Shown here piece after piece: positions 29,527 through 37,358 of a DNA stretch of 64,000 bases; the first letter of the stretch is position 1, and the number at the start of each line of letters is the position of its first letter. This DNA comes from Labilibacter sediminis. GTDB taxonomy: Bacteria; Bacteroidota; Bacteroidia; Bacteroidales; Marinilabiliaceae. The notes under the pieces were generated by a model. The model saw only the letters and a program-made list of their open reading frames with translations, had not been told where the DNA came from and ran no database searches. The translations under genes and the position numbers were made by a program. The DNA is taken from NCBI RefSeq assembly GCF_005877885.1, contig NZ_VCHY01000006.1, forward strand, positions 186,001 to 250,000, in the 5' to 3' direction.

Positions 29527-30714
29527 ATGAAGTTTGCAAGGTTGTTACTGGCATTATGTGTTTTGGTATGCTTGTATAGTTGTACTCCAATTCAAAAAGT
29601 AAATGCACAAGTAATTCCTGGCGCAAATTCTTTCAGTGAGTATATTGATCATATCAGAGGGAAGCGTGTTGCTTTATTGGTGAATCATACCTCTGTTATT
29701 GATGATGTTCATTTGGTAGATACTCTGCTAAGTTATAACATTAGTGTAACAACAATATTTGCCCCAGAACATGGATTCAGGGGTAAAAAAGATGCCGGAG
29801 AAAGTGTAAATGATCAGGTGGACCAGGAAACCGGCATTCCAATTGTTTCTTTATATGGAAAAAATAAAAAACCTACAAACAATCAGTTAGAGAATGTAGA
29901 TGTTGTTTTGTTTGATATACAGGATGTAGGGGTGAGGTTTTATACCTATATCAGTTCAATGCATTACATGATGGAGGCATGTGCAGAGAATAACAAACAG
30001 CTGATTGTACTGGATAGGCCAAATCCAAATGGTGATTATTTTTCAGGTCCTATATTAAAGCCCGATTTCAAGTCTTTTGTAGGTATGCATCCAATACCAG
30101 TAGTTCATGGTTTAACAGTTGGAGAGTTAAGCAAGATGATTAATGAAGAAGGGTGGCTAAAAGGAGGAAAGAAATGTGAATTGCAGGTGGTTATGGTTAA
30201 AAACTGGAATCATAATACCAAATATAATTTACCAATTAAGCCATCTCCAAATCTGCCTAACTATAATTCAGTAAGACTTTATCCTTCGCTTTGTTTTTTT
30301 GAGGCTACAAAAGTAAGTGTTGGAAGAGGTACATACTTCCCGTTTCAGGTAATAGGTTATCCAGATAAGAGTACAGGGGACTTTATGTTTATTCCGCAAA
30401 GTATTGAAGGTATGGCTAAGAAACCTAAACAGGAAGGAGTTAAGTGTTATGGAATAGATTTACGAGAAAGCACTGAACAGCACAAGTTGGATCTTAGCTA
30501 TTTTATATCTTTTTATAATAGATATGGTAATCAATCCTCTTTTGGATTAGATGAAAGGTGGTTTAATCTTCTGGCTGGAAATGGTCAGTTAATAAAAGAT
30601 ATCAAGACAGGACTTACATTACATGAGATAGAACAAAGTTGGCAAGAGGAATTACAAGGTTATTCTAAATTAAGAGATAAGTATCTTTTGTATGATAAAG
30701 AAACAGTTGATTAG
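29527..30714 (+). CDS. DUF1343/NamZ-like exo-beta-N-acetylmuramidase lipoprotein
   Basis: This 395-residue protein has an N-terminal signal with a lipobox ending LYSC, Cys19 being the likely lipidated residue. The DUF1343 domain follows, with APEHGFRG at 79-86 and the VLFDIQDVGVRFYTY segment at 127-141. The family founder, Bacillus NamZ (YbbC), removes terminal N-acetylmuramic acid from peptidoglycan fragments. By family it is a periplasmic muropeptide-recycling enzyme. No recycling genes are adjacent. Its stop overlaps the stop of the convergent next gene by 4 bases. Confidence 0.85.
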   Translation: MKFARLLLALCVLVCLYSCTPIQKVNAQVIPGANSFSEYIDHIRGKRVALLVNHTSVIDDVHLVDTLLSYNISVTTIFAPEHGFRGKKDAGESVNDQVDQETGIPIVSLYGKNKKPTNNQLENVDVVLFDIQDVGVRFYTYISSMHYMMEACAENNKQLIVLDRPNPNGDYFSGPILKPDFKSFVGMHPIPVVHGLTVGELSKMINEEGWLKGGKKCELQVVMVKNWNHNTKYNLPIKPSPNLPNYNSVRLYPSLCFFEATKVSVGRGTYFPFQVIGYPDKSTGDFMFIPQSIEGMAKKPKQEGVKCYGIDLRESTEQHKLDLSYFISFYNRYGNQSSFGLDERWFNLLAGNGQLIKDIKTGLTLHEIEQSWQEELQGYSKLRDKYLLYDKETVD

Positions 30715-31358
30715 TCAGCGTTTGATTTTTCAGTTAAAGTATAAAAGGTGCGTTTTTCGGTAATATGTATTTTAATGATATTCATACATAATAAATTGAC
30801 TAAAATACGCTCTGCTTTATATCTGGAAATTTTAGCTTCTTTAGCAAACCGGGAAATAGAAATACTTGCATTTTTATTTAAGTAGTCAAGTATAAACTTT
30901 TCAGGTTCATTTATCTGTAGCAACCTGTTAGACTCTTTCTTTAGTGCTTTCCAGTATTCAAGTAAAACTTTGTTGGCTAGTAGATTTTGATCTTTTGATC
31001 TAATAAACACCATATATTTTCCTTCTTTGGTTGGTGCTTTATGAGGTCTGTCTGCACTCTTGGAAATTTTTATTTCTAACACGGTTTTACCCTCACTTTT
31101 CCATTCAAAAGTTTCAAAAGAAACAGGAGGTTTACAGTAAAGTTGAGCAGCAGCTTCAATCATATAATATTCTTCAGCGGATGATACGCCTATAATATTT
31201 CCGTTATCTTTTACACCGAGCAGTAAGCTTCCACCATCTGTATTTGCAAAAGCAGCCAGTGAGCGTGCTATCTTTTTAGAGTCGTTTATAGCATACTTAA
31301 AGTCTTGTTGTTGATGCTCTCCCTCTAATATCTTTTTTTGCAGCTTTTTGTTAATCAT
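30711..31358 (-). CDS. AlbA_2-domain (Schlafen-type) putative DNA/RNA-binding protein
   Basis: Counted from the ATG at 31358 the protein has 215 residues (a TTG at 31379 would add 7). The N-terminal half is an AlbA_2 domain: QQQDFKYAINDSKKIARSLAAFANT, then GGSLLLGVKDNGNIIGV. The C-terminal half has a winged-helix look (ISISRFAKEAKISRYKAERILVNLL). Such proteins are usually called transcriptional regulators, but targets are unknown. It is divergent from the first hydrogenase operon, with a 241-base gap holding a CRP/FNR-like site, so it shares that regulatory region. Confidence 0.75.
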   Translation of the reverse strand: MINKKLQKKILEGEHQQQDFKYAINDSKKIARSLAAFANTDGGSLLLGVKDNGNIIGVSSAEEYYMIEAAAQLYCKPPVSFETFEWKSEGKTVLEIKISKSADRPHKAPTKEGKYMVFIRSKDQNLLANKVLLEYWKALKKESNRLLQINEPEKFILDYLNKNASISISRFAKEAKISRYKAERILVNLLCMNIIKIHITEKRTFYTLTEKSNAD

Positions 31359-31505
31359 TAAAAATGCTCTTTCTCGCAAAAATATATTATTTGCCAGAAC
31401 ACACCAAGGTTTTTAGAAAAGGAAGCTGGTTTAAGAATTATTGAGTACCAAATTGTGTTAATAACTTATAGTCAGAAGGAAAGGATTTCTTCGGGTGTTT
31501 GAAAT

Positions 31506-31519
31506 ATGACATTTGTCAT
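31506..31519 (+). promoter_or_regulatory. CRP/FNR-family operator-like palindrome upstream of hydrogenase operon 1
   Basis: A perfect inverted repeat, ATGAC-ATTT-GTCAT. The 5-4-5 layout is that of CRP/FNR-family sites (compare FNR TTGAT-N4-ATCAA). A weak TAnnTTTG-like box (TAATTTAT) lies at 31542-31549, about where a -7 element would stand if the regulator sat near -41.5. It lies 80 bases before the first hydrogenase gene. The regulator is unknown. Confidence 0.5.
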
Positions 31520-31599
31520 GAAAATAATGTTGTTTTTTAGCTAATTTATTACGGAAAAAATTCTCTAATTAATCTTTTCATACCCTTAAATCTTGCATT

Positions 31600-32094
31600 A
31601 TGACACAAATTACTAATCTAGTGAAAAGTTTGGCCGATCGGCATGGCCGGTATAACGAAAGTTTACTGCCGATACTTCAAGGGGTTGTTGACGAAAATAA
31701 ATTCCTTTCAGAAGAGGCTATGGTTGAGATAGCCCGTGAGCTTGATATTTCTGCAGCTCGCGTTTATGGAACAGCTTCATTTTACTCATTTCTTAACACA
31801 GAACCAATGGGTAAACATGTGATTCGAGTGTGTAAAACCATTACTTGTATGATGCATGGCAAGAATCATATTATTCAGGAAATAGAAAAAACACTTAAGA
31901 TAAAGTTAGGAGAAACCACACATGATGGCAAGTTTACCCTTGTGGAAACTAATTGCCTGGGACAATGTCATAAAGGACCGGCAATGTTAATCAATGATAC
32001 ACCATACACGAACCTCACACCCGAAAAAACAAGGGAAATACTTCAGTCATTCATTGAAAATGAAGCTTTAAGTTCTACAACCAATCTAAACTAA
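31600..32094 (+). CDS. hydC: NuoE-like [2Fe-2S] subunit of trimeric [FeFe] hydrogenase 1 (HydC)
   Basis: A 164-residue protein with an N-terminal helical bundle and a thioredoxin-like [2Fe-2S] domain. Ligands are Cys78, Cys83, Cys119 and Cys123, in the standard C-x4-C and C-x3-C spacing. In HydABC/Hnd enzymes it passes electrons to the flavin subunit. It is the first gene of the operon, 6 bases before hydB. A second, distinct copy exists at 47008-47484. Confidence 0.9.
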   Translation: MTQITNLVKSLADRHGRYNESLLPILQGVVDENKFLSEEAMVEIARELDISAARVYGTASFYSFLNTEPMGKHVIRVCKTITCMMHGKNHIIQEIEKTLKIKLGETTHDGKFTLVETNCLGQCHKGPAMLINDTPYTNLTPEKTREILQSFIENEALSSTTNLN

Positions 32095-32099
32095 GTATT

Positions 32100-33281
32100 A
32101 TGTCAAAGAAGAATTTGAAACGATTGGATCTTATTTTTAAAAATGAGTACGATGGAGAACATATTTTAATGAAGACTATGGAAAAACCAAACCAGGAAAT
32201 TGTGAATGAGCTCATTATTTCCGGTTTAAAGGGAAGAGGAGGAGCAGGTTACCCAACAGGTTTAAAGTGGAAGTTGGCTTCGGAAGCGGCAGGAGATATT
32301 AAGTATGTAATTTGTAATGCAGATGAAGGCGAACCCGGAACATTTAAAGATCGGGAAATACTTACTCAGGTGCCCCATAAAGTGTTAATAGGAATGGCCG
32401 TTTGTGCTAAGGTAATTGGTGCGCACGAAGGGTTTATTTATTTGAGAGGTGAATATAAATTTTTAATGGATTCTTTATTGGAAGTAATAGATGATTTCCA
32501 TGTATTAATGAACAAAGTAGGACTCGATTTTCGGGTTAAAATATTTAAGGGAAGTGGAGCTTATATATGTGGAGAAGAAAGCGCCTTGTTTGAAAGTATG
32601 GAAGGTCATAGGGGGGAACCACGTAATAAACCTCCTTACCCAACGCAAGCAGGATATAGGAACATGCCAACGGTTATAAATAATGTAGAAACTTTGGCAC
32701 ATACCTATTCGATTTTTAAATACGGATCAGAAAAATTTAGAGACCTTGGCGTTCAGGATTCCAGAGGATCAAAGGTGTTTTCAGTATCAGGTGATACGCC
32801 AATACCCGGAATTTATGAATTAGAGTTTGGTATGTCACTTCAGAAATTTGTTGAAGACTTTGGAGATGGAGATTCAAAAGCGGTACAGGTTGGTGGAGCT
32901 TCCGGATTCTGTGTTCCGCGTAAGCGATTTGATAAAACCATGATCGGTTATCAGGGAAAACTGACTGGAGTTTCATTACCTACAGGAGGCTCTATGATGA
33001 TTTTTAACTCCTCCAGAAGTATGTATAATGTATTACATAACTATTTAGAATTCTTTGTTGAAGAGAGTTGTGGACAGTGCACTCCTTGTAGGGTAGGAAC
33101 ACAGCAACTATTATTAGGAATTGAAGCTGTTAAGAAAGGGCAGCGCCCTTCTGATTATCTCGACAAGCTTCTTAGTTTGGCCGAAAATATGCGGGTGACA
33201 TCCAAATGTGGTTTAGGGCAATCTGTGGCCAATTCCTTTTCCTCAATAGTCGAGAATTTTAAAGAGGAGATGATTTATTAA
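32100..33281 (+). CDS. hydB: NuoF-like flavin subunit of [FeFe] hydrogenase 1 (short HydB)
   Basis: This 393-residue subunit has the NADH/FMN site (GLKGRGGAGYPTGLKW at 43-58 and CNADEGEPGTFKDR at 72-85). The [4Fe-4S] cluster that links to the next subunit is ligated by Cys324, Cys327, Cys330 and Cys370. Compared with the 597-residue paralogue at 43404 it lacks both the N-terminal [2Fe-2S] domain and the C-terminal two-[4Fe-4S] ferredoxin domain. It is thus a minimal NuoF core. It should still oxidise or reduce NAD(P)(H). Confidence 0.9.
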   Translation: MSKKNLKRLDLIFKNEYDGEHILMKTMEKPNQEIVNELIISGLKGRGGAGYPTGLKWKLASEAAGDIKYVICNADEGEPGTFKDREILTQVPHKVLIGMAVCAKVIGAHEGFIYLRGEYKFLMDSLLEVIDDFHVLMNKVGLDFRVKIFKGSGAYICGEESALFESMEGHRGEPRNKPPYPTQAGYRNMPTVINNVETLAHTYSIFKYGSEKFRDLGVQDSRGSKVFSVSGDTPIPGIYELEFGMSLQKFVEDFGDGDSKAVQVGGASGFCVPRKRFDKTMIGYQGKLTGVSLPTGGSMMIFNSSRSMYNVLHNYLEFFVEESCGQCTPCRVGTQQLLLGIEAVKKGQRPSDYLDKLLSLAENMRVTSKCGLGQSVANSFSSIVENFKEEMIY

Positions 33282-33299
33282 TCATTAAATTTTAACCAA

Positions 33300-35087
33300 A
33301 TGAATAAAGTAAATTTAGTTATTGATCATATAGAAGTTAGCGTTGCTCAGGGACTTAATATTTTAGAAGCGGCGAAACAATTAAAAATACGAATTCCAAC
33401 ATTGTGTTATCACGAAGATTTATGTGTGGCAGGAAATTGCCGGGTTTGCGTCGTGGAGCAGGTAGGAAGTGACCGGTTATTACCTGCATGTGCAACTCCT
33501 GTGGCTGAGGGTATGGAAATTCTTACCAATAGCTTAAAAGTACGTAATGCCCGTAAAAGCGTTATTGACTTGCTGGTATCCGAGCATAGGGCAGAATGTA
33601 CTCGTTGTTATAAAAATGGAGAATGTGAGTTGCAATCCTTATCTTCAGAATACCTAATTGGTGAAGATACCTATATAGATCTGGTACCTTTAAAGAATTA
33701 TAGCATTGATTATTTTTCGCCATCTATTATTAAGGATGATTCAAAATGTATCCGTTGTCAGCGTTGTGTAAGAACATGCGATTACTTACAGGATATCGGA
33801 GCATTAACTGTTGCGCATAAAGGCAAGGATATGAAAATTTCATCCTTCTTCGAAAAACCTATGTATGAAGTGGTTTGTACAAACTGCGGACAATGTGTTA
33901 ACCGTTGTCCTACTGGTGCTTTGATAGAGCGAAATTACATTGATGAAGTCTGGACAGCCATTAACGATCCTAAAAAGCATTTAGTGGTACAAACAGCTCC
34001 GGCAGTAAGAATTGCCTTAGGTGAGGTTCTGGGAATGAAACCAGGTAATATTGTAACAGGAAAAATGGTAGCAGCTCTTCGTCGTTTAGGATTTGATTCG
34101 GTTTTGGATACTGACTTTACAGCAGATTTAACAATTATTGAAGAGGGGAATGAGTTGTTGAAGCGATTGAAGGGAGCTTTAGTGGATAATAATCCTGATG
34201 TGAATTTACCAATGACAACATCTTGTTCTCCCGGATGGATAAAATATGTTGAACATATGTATCCTGAATATCTGCCTAATGTATCCACCGCTAAATCGCC
34301 ACAGCAAATGTTTGGAGCTCTGGTGAAGACATACTACGCCAAAAAAGTAAAAATTGATCCTGAAAATATTGTTTCCGTTTCCATTATGCCTTGTACAGCT
34401 AAGAAGTATGAAGCCAACAGGCCAGAGATGCAAGCCAGTGGTTACAGAGATGTAGATTTAGTATTAACCACACGTGAGTTTGCCAGAATGATTAAACAAG
34501 CAGGAATTAATTTTGAAGCACTGGAAAATGAAGAGTTTGATTCATTTATGGGTACATCATCAGGAGCAGCTGTTATTTTTGGTGCGTCTGGAGGTGTAAT
34601 GGAAGCAGCCCTTCGTACGGCTTACGAGATTGTTACAGGCAAAGAAGTTCCATTTGACGGTTTAAATATTACACCTGTTAGAGGAATGGAAGAAGTTAAA
34701 GAGGCTACTATTAAAATAGAAAACACGCTTCCCGACTGGAGTTTTCTTGAGGGTGTAGAACTAAAAACTTGCGTAACTCATAGTTTGGCTAATGCAAAAA
34801 AAGTAATGGATAGTGTAAAAAAAGGAGAGGCACAGTATCATTTTATTGAAGTGATGGCTTGTCCTGGTGGTTGTTTGGGTGGTGGAGGACAACCTATTCC
34901 AACCAATTTGGAGATACGCAGAGAACGAAGTAAAGCAATTTATCAGGAAGATGCTGGCAAACCAATTCGTAAGTCACATGAAAATCCTGAGGTAGTTAAG
35001 TTGTATGATGAGTTTTTAAAAGAACCTTTAGGGAATAAATCTCACGAGCTATTGCATACCTCATATGTGCGTCGTAACAGGTATTAA
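33300..35087 (+). CDS. hydA: [FeFe] hydrogenase catalytic subunit 1 (HydA), variant L1 motif
   Basis: This 595-residue M3-type subunit has an N-terminal [2Fe-2S] domain (Cys36, 47, 50, 64), the His-Cys3 cluster (His96, Cys100, 103, 109), two [4Fe-4S] clusters (Cys150/153/156/160 and 193/196/199/203) and the H-cluster domain. L2 is MPCTAKK (Cys365) and L3 is MACPGGC (Cys521, Cys525). L1 reads TSCSPGW: the first Cys (309, proton-relay position) is kept, but the second, normally a ligand of the H-cluster [4Fe-4S], is Ser310. The small-subunit C-terminus is fused, as usual. HydE/F/G maturases are not in the window. Confidence 0.93.
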   Translation: MNKVNLVIDHIEVSVAQGLNILEAAKQLKIRIPTLCYHEDLCVAGNCRVCVVEQVGSDRLLPACATPVAEGMEILTNSLKVRNARKSVIDLLVSEHRAECTRCYKNGECELQSLSSEYLIGEDTYIDLVPLKNYSIDYFSPSIIKDDSKCIRCQRCVRTCDYLQDIGALTVAHKGKDMKISSFFEKPMYEVVCTNCGQCVNRCPTGALIERNYIDEVWTAINDPKKHLVVQTAPAVRIALGEVLGMKPGNIVTGKMVAALRRLGFDSVLDTDFTADLTIIEEGNELLKRLKGALVDNNPDVNLPMTTSCSPGWIKYVEHMYPEYLPNVSTAKSPQQMFGALVKTYYAKKVKIDPENIVSVSIMPCTAKKYEANRPEMQASGYRDVDLVLTTREFARMIKQAGINFEALENEEFDSFMGTSSGAAVIFGASGGVMEAALRTAYEIVTGKEVPFDGLNITPVRGMEEVKEATIKIENTLPDWSFLEGVELKTCVTHSLANAKKVMDSVKKGEAQYHFIEVMACPGGCLGGGGQPIPTNLEIRRERSKAIYQEDAGKPIRKSHENPEVVKLYDEFLKEPLGNKSHELLHTSYVRRNRY

Positions 35088-35178
35088 TATATAGTGTACT
35101 AATGCAATTTATGACTTAATTATACTTCAAATTATACAAGAAAATTAAAACTTTCTTTATTGTTAATGCAGTAAAATT

Positions 35179-35210
35179 GACTACCTACATATGTAGGTGG
35201 TCTTTTTTTT
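35179..35210 (+). terminator. Rho-independent terminator of hydrogenase operon 1
   Basis: A 10-bp stem with one U-G pair (35179-35188 with 35193-35202) closes an ATAT loop; the inner 16 bases form a perfect palindrome. Eight T residues follow directly. It lies 92 bases after the hydA stop, isolating this operon from the signalling block. Confidence 0.92.
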
Positions 35211-35211
35211 A

Positions 35212-35219
35212 TAGATTTG
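35212..35219 (+). promoter_or_regulatory. -7 box directly after the terminator
   Basis: TAGATTTG matches TAnnTTTG, 26 bases before the ATG at 35245. It abuts the terminator T-run. No TTTG is found at the -33 distance, where the terminator palindrome lies instead, so initiation may need a factor. Confidence 0.45.
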
Positions 35220-35244
35220 GTAAATAGAGGAAAAAATAAAATAA

Positions 35245-35493
35245 ATGAAAAACGAACATTCGGTAACTATTTGCCTTGGGAGTTCCTGCTTTTCAAGAGG
35301 AAATAAAGAAATTCTGGATATTGTAAAGAAATTTCTGTCTGAACACAACCTGGAAGAAACAGTTTTTTTTAGAGGCGAATTATGTACGGGTAATTGTGAA
35401 AAGGGACCTGTCTTGAAAATTGATGATAAACTTTACGGAATGGTTGATCCAGATAAAGTATATGATATCCTGGGTGAATATTTCAATATATAA
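35245..35493 (+). CDS. Small thioredoxin-like [2Fe-2S] ferredoxin
   Basis: An 82-residue protein consisting only of the NuoE-type [2Fe-2S] domain, with ligands Cys10, Cys15, Cys47 and Cys51 (C-x4-C, C-x3-C). It resembles the N-terminal domain missing from the short HydB at 32100. It could carry electrons to the degenerate H-cluster protein that starts 11 bases downstream, or act as a detached domain of hydrogenase 1. Both are inferences. Confidence 0.85.
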   Translation: MKNEHSVTICLGSSCFSRGNKEILDIVKKFLSEHNLEETVFFRGELCTGNCEKGPVLKIDDKLYGMVDPDKVYDILGEYFNI

Positions 35494-35504
35494 ACAATAG
35501 CTAA

Positions 35505-37358
35505 ATGGCACAATTAATTGAGGTAGAAAAAGACAAGTGTAACTTAAGTTTTACATGTATTAGAGCTTGTCCGGCTAAAGCCATTAAAATTGCAGATGGA
35601 TATGCTAATATAATTTCCAATAAGTGCATTGGGTGTGGAAACTGTGTTATGGTATGTGCTCAAAACGCAATTGATTTTCGAAATGAAATAGATCGTGTAC
35701 AAAGCCTGTTTCAAGGAGAAAGTAAGGTAGCTGCAATTTGTGATCCTGCTATATCCGGAGAATTTAATGATATTTCAGATTACAGAAAGTTTGTAGCTAT
35801 GATAAGGGCTCTCGGGTTTGACTTAGTAGCAGAAGTGGCATTTGGTGTAGATTTGGTAGCTCATAAGTATAAAGAATTTCTGGAACATTCTCATGGTAAA
35901 TATTACTTAACCACTCACTGTCCGCCGGTGCGATCATTTGTTGAGAAGTACCGACCTCACCTTGTAGAGAACTTAGCTCCAATTGTTCCTCCGTTTATCG
36001 CCATGTCAAAGGTTATGCGAAAAAAGTACGGAGATGATTTAAAAGTAGTTTATATCACAGCATGTGTTTCAGCCAAGGATGATGCACGATCGTTTTCTGG
36101 CAATAGTGGTAAAATCGAAGCTGTTGTTACTTTTAAGGAGTTAAGAACAATGTTTAATCAGGCTTCAATCACCGAATCGTCGGTTGAGTTTAGTGAGTTT
36201 GATCCTCCTGTTGGACGTAAGGGAGGTCTATATCCAATCAATAATGGATTATGGCAGGCTGTAGATATGCAACAAGATCTCTTGGAAAGTAGTGTTATTT
36301 CAACAGATGGAAGAAATAATTTTCTACAGTCCATAAAAGAATTTTCTGAAGATAGTTCTTTGAATCAACATCTTGACTTATATTATTGCGAAGGCTGTTC
36401 AATGGGGCCGGGGATGTCTCCCGGAGATAAAAAGTTTTTACGTCAGTCCAATATCATTAGCTACGTTGAAAAAAGGTTAAAAGGTATCGATAGCAAGCAA
36501 TGGGAAAGAGATATTGAGGAGTTTAAAAATATTGACCTTAGCAGAACATTTAAAGTAACTGACAGAAGACTACCAAAGCCTACGGAAGAAGAGGTTAATC
36601 GTGTTTTACATGATATGGGTAAGAGCAAAATTGAAGATCAACTAGGGTGTGGTGCATGTGGTTATCCAAGTTGTAAAGAATTTGCGGTAGCTTATTGTCA
36701 GGGACTTACAAATTTTGAGATGTGTTATTCTTATTCCATTAAAAGTTTACATACCTATATCAATAAAGTACATGCAGCTAACGAAAATCTTAAAAATACT
36801 AAGGAAGCGTTAAAGGAAAGTGAAGAGAAAGCGCGTAAGGAGGAACTTGCAGCGCGTGAAGCAGCTGAAACAATCACTGCCATGCTCAATAAAATTAGAG
36901 CAGGGGTGGTTATGGTTGATTCAAACTTAAATATAATTGAATCTAACTTAAGTTTTGTAAATATGATGGGAGATGATGCAAAACAATTAAATGATGTTAT
37001 TCCTGGCTTAAGAGGGGCTGATATCAATACACTTTTGCCATTCGGAAAACTGTTTAATACTGTATTGCAGACAGGTCAGGAGATTATAAATAGAGATACC
37101 ACCGTTGATGAAAAAATCTTAAATGTATCTGTATTTACCATTAAAAAACATCAAATTGTTGGAGGAATAATTAGAGACTTAACAGCGCCGGAAGTGCGAA
37201 GGGAAGAGGTGATTAACAGAGCCAGATCTGTGATTCATGACAATTTGCAAACAGTACAACAAATCGCTTTTCTATTAGGAGAAAGTGCATCTAAAACAGA
37301 AAAGGTATTAAACTCTATTATCGAAGCGCAAAAAATAGGGGAGAGTCATGAAAGCTAA
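35505..37358 (+). CDS. Putative sensory [FeFe]-hydrogenase-like protein with PAS domain
   Basis: A 617-residue cytosolic protein. Residues 1-55 form a two-cluster ferredoxin, with one expected ligand changed to Ser15 (Cys12, Ser15, Cys18, Cys22; then Cys41/44/47/51). An H-cluster-type domain follows: L1 THCPPV (His138 in place of the proton-relay Cys, Cys139), L2 TACVSAK (Cys187), L3 YCEGC (Cys295, Cys298; one residue shorter than the catalytic C-x3-C). Next come a [4Fe-4S] domain (Cys382, 385, 390, 407), a coiled coil (about 420-458) and a PAS domain (about 455-565). The architecture fits the sensory group C class associated with phosphatases. It overlaps the phosphatase gene by 11 bases. 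Confidence 0.85.
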   Translation: MAQLIEVEKDKCNLSFTCIRACPAKAIKIADGYANIISNKCIGCGNCVMVCAQNAIDFRNEIDRVQSLFQGESKVAAICDPAISGEFNDISDYRKFVAMIRALGFDLVAEVAFGVDLVAHKYKEFLEHSHGKYYLTTHCPPVRSFVEKYRPHLVENLAPIVPPFIAMSKVMRKKYGDDLKVVYITACVSAKDDARSFSGNSGKIEAVVTFKELRTMFNQASITESSVEFSEFDPPVGRKGGLYPINNGLWQAVDMQQDLLESSVISTDGRNNFLQSIKEFSEDSSLNQHLDLYYCEGCSMGPGMSPGDKKFLRQSNIISYVEKRLKGIDSKQWERDIEEFKNIDLSRTFKVTDRRLPKPTEEEVNRVLHDMGKSKIEDQLGCGACGYPSCKEFAVAYCQGLTNFEMCYSYSIKSLHTYINKVHAANENLKNTKEALKESEEKARKEELAAREAAETITAMLNKIRAGVVMVDSNLNIIESNLSFVNMMGDDAKQLNDVIPGLRGADINTLLPFGKLFNTVLQTGQEIINRDTTVDEKILNVSVFTIKKHQIVGGIIRDLTAPEVRREEVINRARSVIHDNLQTVQQIAFLLGESASKTEKVLNSIIEAQKIGESHES

